Assembly (NCBI GenBank): GCA_026417995.1
Contig: JAOACF010000005.1
Span: 1-40,600, forward strand
DNA length: 40,600 bases
Origin: Negativicutes bacterium
GTDB lineage: Bacteria; Bacillota; Negativicutes; Sporomusales; JAOACF01
Reading direction: 5' to 3'
The notes under the pieces are model-generated. The model was not told the origin of the DNA. It saw only the letters and a list, made by a program, of their open reading frames with translations, and ran no database searches. How positions within the stretch are numbered: the first letter of the stretch is position 1; each line of letters starts with the position of its first letter. Shown piece after piece: positions 15,984-24,209 of this stretch. The position numbers and the translations under genes were made by a program.

Positions 15984-16391
15984 TTATTTGCGTTCGGAAA
16001 GCTCGAGCAAAATGCCGCCGGTAGCTTTCGGATGAATAAAAGCGATGCTGGCGCCGCCCGCACCGTAACGGGGCTTTTCATCGATAAGGCGAATTCCTTT
16101 TTCTTTCAAGTCGGCCAGCGCCGCTTCAATGTTGTCTACACGCAGCGCAATGTGCTGGATGCCTTCGCCGTTTTTCTCGATGAACTTGGCGATCGGGCCG
16201 TCAGGAGAAGTCGATTCGAGCAGCTCTACCTCGCTGTCGCCGGTCGGGATAAAGCAAACTCTGACTTTTTGCTCCTCAACCACTTCTTCGCCTAATGCGG
16301 TCATGCCCAAAACCTCGGTATAAAACTTTTTGGACTCTTCGAGGTTTTTCACTGCAATACCGATGTGGTCAACTTTAAGAACCTTAAACAT
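15984..16391 (-). CDS. mce: Methylmalonyl-CoA epimerase
   Basis: This 135-residue protein is a vicinal oxygen chelate (VOC) fold enzyme that interconverts the (R) and (S) forms of methylmalonyl-CoA, linking the mutase to the decarboxylase. The two beta-alpha-beta-beta-beta modules are visible, with metal ligand candidates His9 (DHIGIAVKN), the His in [10 protein letters not shown] near residue 77, and a Glu in the C-terminal LLELSE. Its place between meaB and mmdA fixes the assignment within a broad superfamily. The ATG at 16391 follows GGGAGGT. Confidence 0.93.
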   Translation of the reverse strand: MFKVLKVDHIGIAVKNLEESKKFYTEVLGMTALGEEVVEEQKVRVCFIPTGDSEVELLESTSPDGPIAKFIEKNGEGIQHIALRVDNIEAALADLKEKGIRLIDEKPRYGAGGASIAFIHPKATGGILLELSERK

Positions 16392-16450
16392 TAAATATAC
16401 CTCCCTTTCTAATTTGAATATAGTTTAATATTAAACAACGTTCGGCTAAA

Positions 16451-17389
16451 TTAACGCAGCATGGAGCTGATGATTTCCGCAACAAGCGTATAAGGATCTT
16501 TTTCCCGTTTCTGCACGCTTGCGACCATGCTGTCAAACCGGCCGGAAACATTAAGTTTATTTAATACATACCGTCCAATGTGCTCGTCCAGAGCAGCCAG
16601 GAGTTCATTGCGGGCACGTTCGGTGCGCCTCGTTTCAAGCTCACCTGACTGGTGCAAATGCCGGATATGGTCATCAATAGCACCGACAAGTTCGGCAATC
16701 CCCTGATTCATGCTGGCTACCGTACGCTTGACGGGCGGGCGCCAGGACACCTTATCCTGGTTTAGATCCATCATCATTTCAAGTTCGATATTGAGACGGT
16801 CAACTCCATCGCGGTCTGCCTTGTTTATCGCAAAAATATCGCCTATTTCCAGTATGCCGGCTTTGATGGCCTGGATATCGTCGCCAAGCCCCGGCACCAT
16901 CACGACGATGGTAGTATCGGCATTTTTGACAATATCCACTTCCGACTGCCCGACACCCACGGTTTCAATAATAATAATATCCTTGCCAGCAGCATCCAAT
17001 ATCTTAACCGCGTCGGCAGTTTTGCGCGACAAACCGCCTAGACTGCCCCGTGTTGCCATGCTGCGGATAAATACACCTTCATCGGTCGTGATATCGAGCA
17101 TCCGGATACGATCGCCCAGTATCGCCCCGCCCGAATACGGGCTGGTTGGGTCAATGGCCACGATGCCGACGGTTTTACCCTGACGACGATACTCTTTGGC
17201 CACTTTATCGGTAAGAGTGCTTTTGCCAGCCCCAGGCGGCCCGGTTATGCCAATTAAATGGGCCTTGCCGGTATGAGGATATAATTTCTGCATAATAGCG
17301 GTTGCTTCGTCGTACTCGTTCTCCACTGCCGTAATCGCGCGTGATATCGCGATACGCGAGCCGCTAAGCACGCCTTCTACCAAATTCAC
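16451..17389 (-). CDS. meaB: MeaB, G-protein chaperone of methylmalonyl-CoA mutase
   Basis: MeaB (also ArgK family) is a G3E GTPase that loads and guards the adenosylcobalamin cofactor of the mutase. The 312-residue protein has Walker A GPPGAGKST at residues 50-58, AIDPTSPYSGGAILGDRIRM, the metal-binding IIIETVGVGQSEVD, and NKADRDGVD as the base-specificity loop. The C-terminal dimerisation arm (VSGRFDSMVASVQKREKDPY) is present. The start is GTG at 17389 with AGGTGG before it. It follows the mutase small subunit across a 98-bp gap that holds two strong hairpins. Confidence 0.94.
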   Translation of the reverse strand: MNLVEGVLSGSRIAISRAITAVENEYDEATAIMQKLYPHTGKAHLIGITGPPGAGKSTLTDKVAKEYRRQGKTVGIVAIDPTSPYSGGAILGDRIRMLDITTDEGVFIRSMATRGSLGGLSRKTADAVKILDAAGKDIIIIETVGVGQSEVDIVKNADTTIVVMVPGLGDDIQAIKAGILEIGDIFAINKADRDGVDRLNIELEMMMDLNQDKVSWRPPVKRTVASMNQGIAELVGAIDDHIRHLHQSGELETRRTERARNELLAALDEHIGRYVLNKLNVSGRFDSMVASVQKREKDPYTLVAEIISSMLR

Positions 17390-17406
17390 TGGACAACACC
17401 ACCTAA

Positions 17407-17471
17407 GGGTTAGGATACCCTAACCCGTGCTATTGCGGCAGCCGGCCCTGCACTGCAGGGTCGGCTGCCGC
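17407..17471 (-). other. Two hairpins between the mutase small subunit and meaB
   Basis: GGGTTAGG and CCTAACCC (17407-17414 with 17419-17426) form one stem just before the meaB ribosome binding site. GCGGCAGCCG and CGGCTGCCGC form a second, with an inner CCCTGCA/TGCAGGG pairing (17435-17471). Neither has a U-tract. They may stabilise the upstream message or lower read-through into meaB. Confidence 0.65.
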
Positions 17472-17487
17472 CCTCATTGCAATCGGT

Positions 17488-17880
17488 TTACTTTACATTG
17501 GCTTTGATATACTCGACAATCGCGCTGGTCGGAGTGCCCGGGGTGAACACTTCGGCAATGCCGGCAGCTTTGAGGCCGGGGATATCGGCATCAGGAATAA
17601 CGCCGCCGCCGATTATAAGAACATCATTCATGCCTTTTTGCCGGAGCAATTCGACAACCTTGGGGAACAGGGTGTTGTGCGCGCCGGATAAGAGGCTGAG
17701 CGCGACAACATTTACGTCTTCCTGCAGTGCCGCTTCGGCGATCTGCTCAGGAGTGAGGCGGATACCGGTGTAAATTACTTCGAAGCCGGCGTCGCGAAGA
17801 GCGCGGGCCACGACTTTTGCGCCGCGGTCATGACCGTCAAGACCGGGCTTTGCTACTAATACGCGAATACGTTTTGACAT
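17488..17880 (-). CDS. Methylmalonyl-CoA mutase, cobalamin-binding subunit
   Basis: This 130-residue protein is a stand-alone B12-binding domain. It has the base-off signature DGHDRG (residues 15-20), with His17 the lower cobalt ligand, then LSLLSGAH and IIGGGVIPD lining the nucleotide tail pocket. It pairs with the catalytic subunit encoded just upstream; in many bacteria the two are fused. The ATG at 17880 follows AAGGAGGG, and the gap to the large subunit is 23 bp. Confidence 0.94.
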   Translation of the reverse strand: MSKRIRVLVAKPGLDGHDRGAKVVARALRDAGFEVIYTGIRLTPEQIAEAALQEDVNVVALSLLSGAHNTLFPKVVELLRQKGMNDVLIIGGGVIPDADIPGLKAAGIAEVFTPGTPTSAIVEYIKANVK

Positions 17881-17903
17881 CGTTGTCCCTCCTTCTCTCT
17901 CGC

Positions 17904-19550
17904 TTACAGGGTTACATGCGCTTCGTACAGACCGAACACTTTGCGCATGACGCCACAGATTTCGCCGAGAGTTGCATAAGCCTTAACGGCATCCAGGATG
18001 TACGGCATAAGGTTAACGCTCTCGTCTTTGCAAGCGTCTTCAAGCGCAGCCAGCGTTCTTTCCACCGCTTTGGCGTCGCGGCGAGCCTTGAGGTCGGCAA
18101 GCTTCTTCTTCTGGAAGTCGCCTACGGACGAGTCTACGCGCAGCAGGCCTTCAACCGGCTTCTCCTTGATCTGGAACTGGTTGACGCCGACGATAATGCG
18201 CTGCTTGGTCTCAACTTCCATCTGCCACTTGTATGCGCTGTCCTGAATTTCTTTTTGGATGTAGCCTTTTTCAATGGCCACAACAGCGCCGCCCATGTCG
18301 TCAATTTTCTTGATATAATCCCAGGCTTCCTGTTCAATCTTGTTAGTGAGCGCTTCTACATAGTAGGAGCCGCCCAGCGGGTCAACTACATCGGCTAAGC
18401 CGCTTTCGTAAGCAACGATCTGCTGGGTCCTGAGAGCGATACGGACGGAATCTTCGGTCGGCAGTGCCAACGCTTCGTCCCGGGAGTTAGTGTGCAGCGA
18501 CTGGGTGCCGCCCATTACCGCGGCAGCCGTTTGCAAGGCAACGCGGACAATGTTATTGTCAGGCTGCTGAGCTGTCAGCATCGAGCCGGCTGTTTGCGTG
18601 TGGAAGCGCAGCATCCAGGACTTGGGGTTGGTAGCGCCGAAACGCTCCTTCATTATTTTCGCCCAAATGCGGCGGGAAGCGCGGAATTTCGCCACTTCTT
18701 CGAGCACATTGTTGTGCGCGTTCCAGAAGAAGGACAGACGGCCGGCAAAGTCGTCTACATTCAGGCCGGCTTTGATAGCGGCTTCGACGTAAGCGATGCC
18801 GTCAGCGATGGTAAAGGCAATTTCCTGCGAAGCGGTCGAACCGGCTTCACGGATATGATAGCCTGAAATGGAGATGGTATTCCAGTTCGGCACATGCTTG
18901 GAGCAATATTCGAAGATGTTGGTGATCAGCCTCATTGAAGGCTTGGGCGGGAAGATATAGGTGCCGCGCGCCGCATATTCTTTGAGAATGTCGTTTTGGA
19001 TAGTGCCGTTCAGCTTATCGGGAGAAACGCCTTGTTTCTCGGCAACGGCGATATACATCGCCAGCAGTACCGATGCGGGAGCGTTGATGGTCATGGATGT
19101 CGAAACTTTGCCAAGGTCAATGCCGTCAAAGAGGATTTCCATGTCGGCCAGCGAGTCGATGGCAACGCCTACCTTGCCCACTTCGCCTTCAGCGATGGGG
19201 TCATCAGAGTCATAACCGATTTGGGTCGGCAGGTCGAAGGCGCAGGACAAGCCTGTACCGCCCGATTCTAACAGATAACGGTACCGCTTGTTGGACTCTT
19301 CGGCAGTCGAGAACCCTGCATACATACGCATGGTCCAGAAACGGCCACGGTACATGGTGGGCTGTACGCCGCGGGTAAAAGGATATTCTCCGGGGAAGCC
19401 AAGGTCGCGCTCATAATCAAACCCTTCAAGATCAAGCGGAGTGTAAAGGCGGTTGTGCGCGAGATTAACCCGCTCCGGATTTTTGGCAAGCGATTTTTCC
19501 ACTTTGGCAGTGTACGCTTCCATTTTGGCTTTAAGTGTTTCGTTAGCCAT
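17904..19550 (-). CDS. Methylmalonyl-CoA mutase, catalytic subunit
   Basis: With the B12 subunit this enzyme rearranges succinyl-CoA to (R)-methylmalonyl-CoA. The 548-residue protein has the substrate-binding barrel of the family: [57 protein letters not shown] and the later [20 protein letters not shown]. It lacks a fused cobalamin domain. I chose the second in-frame ATG (19550), because GGAGG stands eight bases before it and only two bases before the first ATG. It follows the CoA-transferase gene by 18 bp, consistent with one transcript. Confidence 0.94.
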   Translation of the reverse strand: MANETLKAKMEAYTAKVEKSLAKNPERVNLAHNRLYTPLDLEGFDYERDLGFPGEYPFTRGVQPTMYRGRFWTMRMYAGFSTAEESNKRYRYLLESGGTGLSCAFDLPTQIGYDSDDPIAEGEVGKVGVAIDSLADMEILFDGIDLGKVSTSMTINAPASVLLAMYIAVAEKQGVSPDKLNGTIQNDILKEYAARGTYIFPPKPSMRLITNIFEYCSKHVPNWNTISISGYHIREAGSTASQEIAFTIADGIAYVEAAIKAGLNVDDFAGRLSFFWNAHNNVLEEVAKFRASRRIWAKIMKERFGATNPKSWMLRFHTQTAGSMLTAQQPDNNIVRVALQTAAAVMGGTQSLHTNSRDEALALPTEDSVRIALRTQQIVAYESGLADVVDPLGGSYYVEALTNKIEQEAWDYIKKIDDMGGAVVAIEKGYIQKEIQDSAYKWQMEVETKQRIIVGVNQFQIKEKPVEGLLRVDSSVGDFQKKKLADLKARRDAKAVERTLAALEDACKDESVNLMPYILDAVKAYATLGEICGVMRKVFGLYEAHVTL

Positions 19551-19568
19551 TCTCATGTCCTCCTTCTG

Positions 19569-21074
19569 TTACTTTTTCATTGAACCGGTTTGCATAAACC
19601 GGGTATGCCAGGAAAGAGCCTCGTCTAAGAGGTGCGGAGTATGGGCGAAACCAGTCGCCTTTTCCGCTCTTTCCAGGTAATCCATTAGCATCGGCTGATA
19701 GGTAGGATGTGCACAATTCTTAATTATTACACGGGCACGCTCTTTCGGGCTTAAGCCCCGCACATCGGCTACGCCGCGTTCGGTAATAAACACATCAATA
19801 TCATGCTCGGTATGGTCAAAGTGGGAGCACATCGGCACAACCGAGGAAATATCGCCGTTTTTCGCCACCGAGTTGGAGAAGAAGATCGTCAGGTAGCCGT
19901 TACGCGCAAAGTCGCCGGATCCACCGATACCGTTCATCATCTTTGTTCCCATGATATGGGTCGAATTGACATGGCCATAGATGTCAAATTCAATGGCGGT
20001 ATTCATGGCGATAATGCCTAAGCGGCGGGCAGTCTCAGGGCTGTTGGCAATTTCCTGCGGACGCAGCATGATTTTTTTGCGGTATTCTTTAATATTGGCA
20101 TACAAGCGCTTAAGGCCTTCCGGCGAAGGAGTAAGCGATGTACCGGAAGCAAAGTCAAGTTTGCCGGCGTCAATCAGGTCAAACATGCCGTCCTGAATAA
20201 CTTCGGTAAATACGGTAAGGTTTTGGAAAGGCGAGTCAACCAAGCCGGACATTACCGCATTCGCTACCGATCCCACGCCTGATTGCAGCGGCAGCAGGTT
20301 TTTCGGCAAGCGGCCGGCCTTGATTTCATTCTGGAAGAATTCTACCAGATAGCCGCTCATCGCGCGAGCGTCATCATCAATCTCCGCCAGCGGGCGAACC
20401 GCGTCAGGCAGGTCACAGGCTACGATCGCGGCAATTTTCTCAGGGCCGCAAGGAATATATGTAGTACCGATGCGATCATCCACTTTTACGATGGGGATAG
20501 GCTGTCGGTTGGGCGGATCAAGCGGAACATATACGTCATGCATGCCTTCCAGTTCGAGCGGCTGCGAAGTATTTACCTCGACAATTACGATATCGGCGCT
20601 TTGCACGAAAGAAGCAGAGTTGCCGAGCGATGTGGTCGGCACAATATGGCCTTCTTCAGTAATGGCGCATGCTTCCACGATGGCGACATCTACTTTGCCG
20701 CCGAGGAACCCGTAACGGGACATTTGCGCAACATGACTAAGATGCAGGTCGGTGTATTGAATGGTGCCATTATTGATTGACTTGCGGATTGCGTCATTGG
20801 TCTGATACGGCAGTCGCTTCTGGATGCCGTTGACCTCGGCCAAAGCGCCGTCAAGCTCTTTGCCAACCGAGGCACCTGTCCAAAGATTGATCTTAAAGGG
20901 CTCCTTTTTCATGCGTTCAGCTAAAGCAAGCGGCACCGCTTTCGGATAGCCAGCGGGTGTAAAACCGCTGGTTCCGACGTTCATTCCCGGCTTAATCAGA
21001 GCCGCCGCCTCTACCGCGCTGACAATCTTGGCGTGCAGCGCGGTGTTGCGTACGCGATCCCGGATGTCGATCAT
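19569..21074 (-). CDS. Succinate/acetate/propionate CoA-transferase (acetyl-CoA hydrolase/transferase family)
   Basis: The 501-residue protein belongs to the Cat1/AarC-type class I CoA-transferases. It has GTSGFTPAGYPKAVPLALA at the N-terminus, the glycine loop SGVGSVANAVMSGL, the FTEVIQDG segment with the expected catalytic Glu, and GIGGSGDFARN. As the first gene of the mutase/decarboxylase set it most likely moves CoA from propionyl-CoA to succinate, closing the cycle; acetate could also serve. The ATG at 21074 follows AAGGAGG; the frame extends 26 codons upstream, but across leader hairpin sequence and the ribosome binding site. Confidence 0.9.
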   Translation of the reverse strand: MIDIRDRVRNTALHAKIVSAVEAAALIKPGMNVGTSGFTPAGYPKAVPLALAERMKKEPFKINLWTGASVGKELDGALAEVNGIQKRLPYQTNDAIRKSINNGTIQYTDLHLSHVAQMSRYGFLGGKVDVAIVEACAITEEGHIVPTTSLGNSASFVQSADIVIVEVNTSQPLELEGMHDVYVPLDPPNRQPIPIVKVDDRIGTTYIPCGPEKIAAIVACDLPDAVRPLAEIDDDARAMSGYLVEFFQNEIKAGRLPKNLLPLQSGVGSVANAVMSGLVDSPFQNLTVFTEVIQDGMFDLIDAGKLDFASGTSLTPSPEGLKRLYANIKEYRKKIMLRPQEIANSPETARRLGIIAMNTAIEFDIYGHVNSTHIMGTKMMNGIGGSGDFARNGYLTIFFSNSVAKNGDISSVVPMCSHFDHTEHDIDVFITERGVADVRGLSPKERARVIIKNCAHPTYQPMLMDYLERAEKATGFAHTPHLLDEALSWHTRFMQTGSMKK

Positions 21075-21112
21075 TCTACACTTCCTCCTTGTAATGTCAT
21101 ATTTATTATTGC

Positions 21113-21138
21113 TCTGCCGGCGTTGGTTCGCCGGCAGA
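21113..21138 (-). other. Hairpin in the leader of the CoA-transferase operon
   Basis: TCTGCCGGCG and CGCCGGCAGA form a perfect 10-bp stem with a 6-base loop, ending about 40 bp before the CoA-transferase start. An AT-rich run follows on the minus strand. It may be a late stem of the leader or an attenuator. Confidence 0.6.
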
Positions 21139-21173
21139 CGTACCCCAAACAAAAAAACATTATTTTATTATGT

Positions 21174-21198
21174 GGAATATAGATGCTTTCTATGTTCC
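21174..21198 (-). other. Imperfect inverted repeat in the CoA-transferase leader
   Basis: GGAATATAGA and TCTATGTTCC are inverted repeats with one mismatch around a 5-base loop. An AT-rich stretch with a run of seven T follows on the minus strand. It could be a further terminator or an operator. Confidence 0.4.
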
Positions 21199-21214
21199 GC
21201 CATAAGTTGACATG

Positions 21215-21403
21215 AAAAAAAACACCATTAGACCGTTTTGCGCATGGCAAAAAACCCCCGTTGGTGTCTTACTCGCCTCTGTTGCCTTTTTCTCAGCAAC
21301 AGCCCATAAGATACTTCGTTTTTCCTGCGTACTTTCGGCCAGGGAACGCATCCCGGGTCGTCCATACTATTTATTTTGTTTCTCTTAGAAACGCCCGGGA
21401 CAA
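21215..21403 (-). ncRNA. Candidate structured RNA (riboswitch-like leader or small RNA) with terminator
   Basis: No gene is convincing here, but the minus strand is dense in pairings. TCCCGGG/CCCGGGA encloses a GTTTC/GAAAC hairpin. TGCGT/ACGCA and TTCC/GGAA interleave as in a pseudoknot. CTGTTGC/GCAACAG forms a long stem, closed by GTaTCTTA/TAAGAcAC. It ends in a terminator: ACACCA (21262-21267) pairs with TGGTGT (21222-21227), with TTTTGC/GCAAAA inside, then eight T. The ACAC of the terminator arm also takes part in the preceding stem, so the two folds exclude one another, as in a riboswitch. I checked for the cobalamin, SAM, TPP, lysine and c-di-GMP classes by eye and matched none. Confidence 0.5.
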
Positions 21404-21414
21404 TGTATCCTTTG

Positions 21415-21441
21415 TTCACAAACATGTCACAAATTTCACAT
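21415..21441 (-). promoter_or_regulatory. Three phased TTTGTGA-like half-sites
   Basis: On the plus strand TCACA occurs at 21416, 21427 and 21436, about one helical turn apart. The stretch ATGTCACAAATTTCACAT (21424-21441) partly resembles a Rex operator. It lies just before the candidate RNA and about 70 bp after the rex stop. A possible promoter (TTGTGA, 17 bp, GATACA) overlaps it. The rest up to the rex stop is AT-rich with nothing recognised. Confidence 0.35.
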
Positions 21442-21509
21442 TATCCAAATTTAATATTCGCTAACCGGATTATAATTCCTGCAATATTATGTTGGTTTAT
21501 GAAACTTTT

Positions 21510-22160
21510 TTAGTATTTATCTCCCGGCAATTGGCGCGATAAATAATATGAAATACTGCTGAGACCGATGGACAGGTCTTCGTTCACCAGCTTTACATCG
21601 TCCGGTACATTAAGCTTGATCGGCGCAAAATTCCAGATGCCGCGAATACCGGCCTTGATCAGACGATTGGCGACCTGTTGGGCGAATTCAGCCGGAACGG
21701 TAATTACACCGATAACAATGTGCTTCTCGGGAATCACCCGCTCCATCTCATCCAAATGATAAATCGGAACATCGTTGACGCGCGCTCCGACGATTCCCGG
21801 GTCTACGTCAAAGGTAGCCGCCAGATTAAAACCGAGCGAAGAGAAGTTTTGATAATTGGCAAGTGCCCAGCCCAAATGTCCAACGCCGACGATGGCAATA
21901 TTCCAGTTGCGATGCAGCCCGAGAATTTCCCCAATATTGCGAATTAGGTCGCGGACGTAGTAGCCGACGCCTTTTTTGCCAAACTCGCCGAACAGCGACA
22001 GGTCTTTACGGATCTGCTCCGGGGTAATGCCGATGCGCCTGCCGAGTTCTTCGGAGGAGATAATCTCCAGTCCCTCTTCCTGCACATTGCGCAGTGTGCG
22101 GAAGTATAGCGGCAGACGATCAATCGTCGCTTTGGATATAACAATATGCTGATCTTTCAC
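21510..22160 (-). CDS. rex: Redox-sensing transcriptional repressor Rex
   Basis: Rex binds DNA when NAD+ is high and lets go when NADH rises, controlling fermentation and hydrogenase genes. The 216-residue protein has the N-terminal winged helix (ISKATIDRLPLYFRTL, then SSEELGRRIGITPEQIRKDL), the linking FGEFGKKGVGYYV, a Rossmann motif GVGHLG at residues 92-97 and the C-terminal swapped helix. The start is GTG at 22160 with GGGAGGT seven bases before it. It stands alone between the hydrogenase operon and the propionate operon. A likely Rex operator lies about 70 bp before the start, suggesting autoregulation. Confidence 0.95.
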   Translation of the reverse strand: MKDQHIVISKATIDRLPLYFRTLRNVQEEGLEIISSEELGRRIGITPEQIRKDLSLFGEFGKKGVGYYVRDLIRNIGEILGLHRNWNIAIVGVGHLGWALANYQNFSSLGFNLAATFDVDPGIVGARVNDVPIYHLDEMERVIPEKHIVIGVITVPAEFAQQVANRLIKAGIRGIWNFAPIKLNVPDDVKLVNEDLSIGLSSISYYLSRQLPGDKY

Positions 22161-22229
22161 CAGAACAACCTCCCAGGCTTGTATCCGACTCTAATATTCT
22201 CACCAAAAAGACATTATCCTGCCAATACA

Positions 22230-22247
22230 TTTTGATATTTTTCACAA
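22230..22247 (-). promoter_or_regulatory. Candidate Rex operator before rex
   Basis: The plus strand reads TTTTGATATTTTTCACAA, close to the known Rex site TTGTGAAATATTTCACAA (the TTTCACAA half is exact, the other half has two changes). It lies 70-87 bp before the rex start codon. Confidence 0.55.
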
Positions 22248-22270
22248 AGTTATGCGGCTAAAACCAGGAT

Positions 22271-22378
22271 TTCAGAATACAGGAGTCATGATTCAGAATA
22301 ATGATAATCTAAATCTCGGATACTCTCCGGCCCCCCTTATTCTGACTCCTGAATTCTGAATTCTGACTTCTGACTCCT
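22271..22378. repeat. Dispersed-repeat-like element with inverted arms
   Basis: The left arm (22271-22301) and right arm (22337-22360) are inverted copies: reading the right arm backwards gives TTCAGAATTCAGGAGTCA, against TTCAGAATACAGGAGTCA on the left, apart from a 6-7 base insert. The right arm is followed by a partial direct repeat of TTCTGACT and TGACTCC. No gene is present. It looks like a small mobile-type or REP-like intergenic element between the hydrogenase terminator and rex. Confidence 0.6.
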
Positions 22379-22392
22379 TAATTCCCAATAGA

Positions 22393-22459
22393 CGTCCTTA
22401 CGCAAGGACGGCCCCCGAAGAAATCACAAAACAAGCTCCGGCTAGCCGGAGCTTGTTTT
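22393..22459 (-). terminator. Terminator of the hydrogenase operon, with a second small hairpin
   Basis: AAAACAAGCTCCGGCT and its exact complement form a 16-bp stem without mismatch (22428-22459), ending in TTTTGTGATTT on the minus strand, 6 bp past the hydA stop. CGTCCTT/AAGGACG (22393-22410) adds a smaller hairpin. The perfect symmetry means it could stop transcripts from either side. Confidence 0.9.
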
Positions 22460-22465
22460 GGTTTA

Positions 22466-24187
22466 TTATCGTTTTTGCGGATGATAATGCGTATGCAGCA
22501 GCTCATGCGATTTGTGGCCCAGGGGTTTGCCCAGCCAGGTGTCGTAAAGTTCTTTGACTGCCGGATTTTCGTGGGACTTTCTCAGACCCGAGCACTGGTC
22601 GCATTCGTAAATGGCGTTAATGCGCTTTTGACGGAAGTCGGCGCAGGTCGCTATCGGCTGGCCGCCGCCACCAATGCAGCCGCCGGGGCAGGCCATGATC
22701 TCGATGAAGTGATAGTCGGCCTCGCCTTTACGGATTTTGTCCAGCAGCATCCTGGCATTCGCCAGCGTATGCGCCACTGCAACTTTCACGGTCAAATCAC
22801 CTATCTGCACTTTCGCTTCCTTAATGCCGGTCAGCCCGCGCACATCATGGAAGTCAATGCATTCCAGCTCCTTGCCGGTGACAATTTCGGCGACCGTTCT
22901 GAGCGCCGCTTCCATAACACCGCCGGTAGCACCGAAGATGACGCCGGCACCCGTGGCAATGCCCATCGGCGCGTCAAATTCTTCGGACGGCAGCTTGGAG
23001 AATTCAATGCCGGCCTCTTGGATCATTCGTCCGAGTTCGCGCGTGGTTATGACATAATCAACATCCTGATAACCGCTTGCTTTCATTTCTTCCCGGACGG
23101 CTTCCGCTTTTTTGGCGGTGCAGGGCATAGCCGAAACCGAGACAATATCTTTCGGGTCAATTCCCATCTTTTCGGCGTAGTATGTCTTCACCAGGGCACC
23201 GAACATCTGCTGCGGCGACTTGGCCGTAGACAAATGGTCAAGAAGATCAGGATACATCAGCTCGATAAAGTTGACCCAACCGGGGCTGCAGGAGGTAATC
23301 ATCGGCAGCTTGCCGCCATGATTGAGCCGCTCCAGGAACTCCGACCCCTCTTCCAAAATTGTAAGGTCAGCCGTAAAGTCCGTGTCGAACACTTTGTCAA
23401 ACCCGAGACGGCGCAGAGCAGCTACCATCTGACCGGTAACAATTGAACCCGGCTCCATCCCGAGCGCTTCGCCCAGCGCTACACGCACGGCAGGAGCGGT
23501 TTGCACGACAACGTGCTTTTTAGGATCGCTGAGGGCGTGCCATACTGCCGCCGTATCGTCCTTCTCAACGATAGCCGCCGTCGGGCATACGGTAGCGCAT
23601 TGGCCGCAATAGGTGCAAGCGACTTCATCAAGTCCTTGCTGGAATGCCGGCGAAACAATCGTATTAAAGCCGCGGTTAGCGAAACTGTAGACGTGAACGC
23701 CCTGGCGCTCGCTGCACGCGCGGATGCATCGCCCGCAGAGGATGCATTTGTTCTGATCGCGAACAAGGGACGGATTGTTGGCATCCGGCGGATAGTTCTT
23801 TTTCTCGCCGTCAAAGCGAACTTTGCGGATGCCGAGTTCTCCGGCAATTGTCTGCAGTTCGCAGTTGAGATTGCGCTGGCAGGACAGGCAGTCCTGGGGA
23901 TGGTTGGCCAGCAGCAGTTCCACTACCGTTTTGCGCGCTTCGCGCACGGCAGGCGTATTGGTCTTTACCACCATGCCGTCATTTACCGGATAGACGCAGG
24001 ATGCCACCAGGCTTCTCGCACCGGCGACCTCCACCATGCAAACGCGGCAGGCGCCTTCCGGGCGCAGTTCCGGATGATAGCAAAGCGTCGGCACTTTCAC
24101 GCCTGCCGCCGCAGCCGCTTCCAGAACTGTGGCAGTTTTCGGAACTTGTATTTGTTTTCCATCTATCGTTACAGTTACCATTTCCAT
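22466..24187 (-). CDS. hydA: [FeFe] hydrogenase catalytic subunit HydA (NAD-linked, multimeric type)
   Basis: HydA makes or oxidises H2 at the H-cluster. The 573-residue protein has, in order, a [2Fe-2S] domain (CYHPELRPEGACRVC), a His-Cys cluster (HPQDCLSCQRNLNC), two [4Fe-4S] motifs (CILCGRCIRAC and CTYCGQCATVCP) and the H-domain. The H-cluster loops read TSCSPGW, MPCTAKKAEA and EIMACPGGCIGGGGQP. It lacks the extra C-terminal [2Fe-2S] domain of the longer Thermotoga enzyme. With the NuoF- and NuoE-like partners upstream it should form the trimer that uses NADH, probably together with ferredoxin. The ATG at 24187 follows GGAGGTGG. Confidence 0.95.
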   Translation of the reverse strand: MEMVTVTIDGKQIQVPKTATVLEAAAAAGVKVPTLCYHPELRPEGACRVCMVEVAGARSLVASCVYPVNDGMVVKTNTPAVREARKTVVELLLANHPQDCLSCQRNLNCELQTIAGELGIRKVRFDGEKKNYPPDANNPSLVRDQNKCILCGRCIRACSERQGVHVYSFANRGFNTIVSPAFQQGLDEVACTYCGQCATVCPTAAIVEKDDTAAVWHALSDPKKHVVVQTAPAVRVALGEALGMEPGSIVTGQMVAALRRLGFDKVFDTDFTADLTILEEGSEFLERLNHGGKLPMITSCSPGWVNFIELMYPDLLDHLSTAKSPQQMFGALVKTYYAEKMGIDPKDIVSVSAMPCTAKKAEAVREEMKASGYQDVDYVITTRELGRMIQEAGIEFSKLPSEEFDAPMGIATGAGVIFGATGGVMEAALRTVAEIVTGKELECIDFHDVRGLTGIKEAKVQIGDLTVKVAVAHTLANARMLLDKIRKGEADYHFIEIMACPGGCIGGGGQPIATCADFRQKRINAIYECDQCSGLRKSHENPAVKELYDTWLGKPLGHKSHELLHTHYHPQKR

Positions 24188-24209
24188 CTAATCCACCTCC
24201 ACCCGGAAT

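Noticed and set aside
21215-21403. Cobalamin riboswitch before the B12-dependent mutase operon
   Set aside because: I see neither the B12-box-like GCCACTG segment nor the other conserved blocks of the class.
21228-21425. A 65-residue open frame on the minus strand between rex and the CoA-transferase gene
   Set aside because: Its ATG has no ribosome binding site, the product is rich in Arg/Lys with no fold, and the same bases form strong RNA stems and a terminator.
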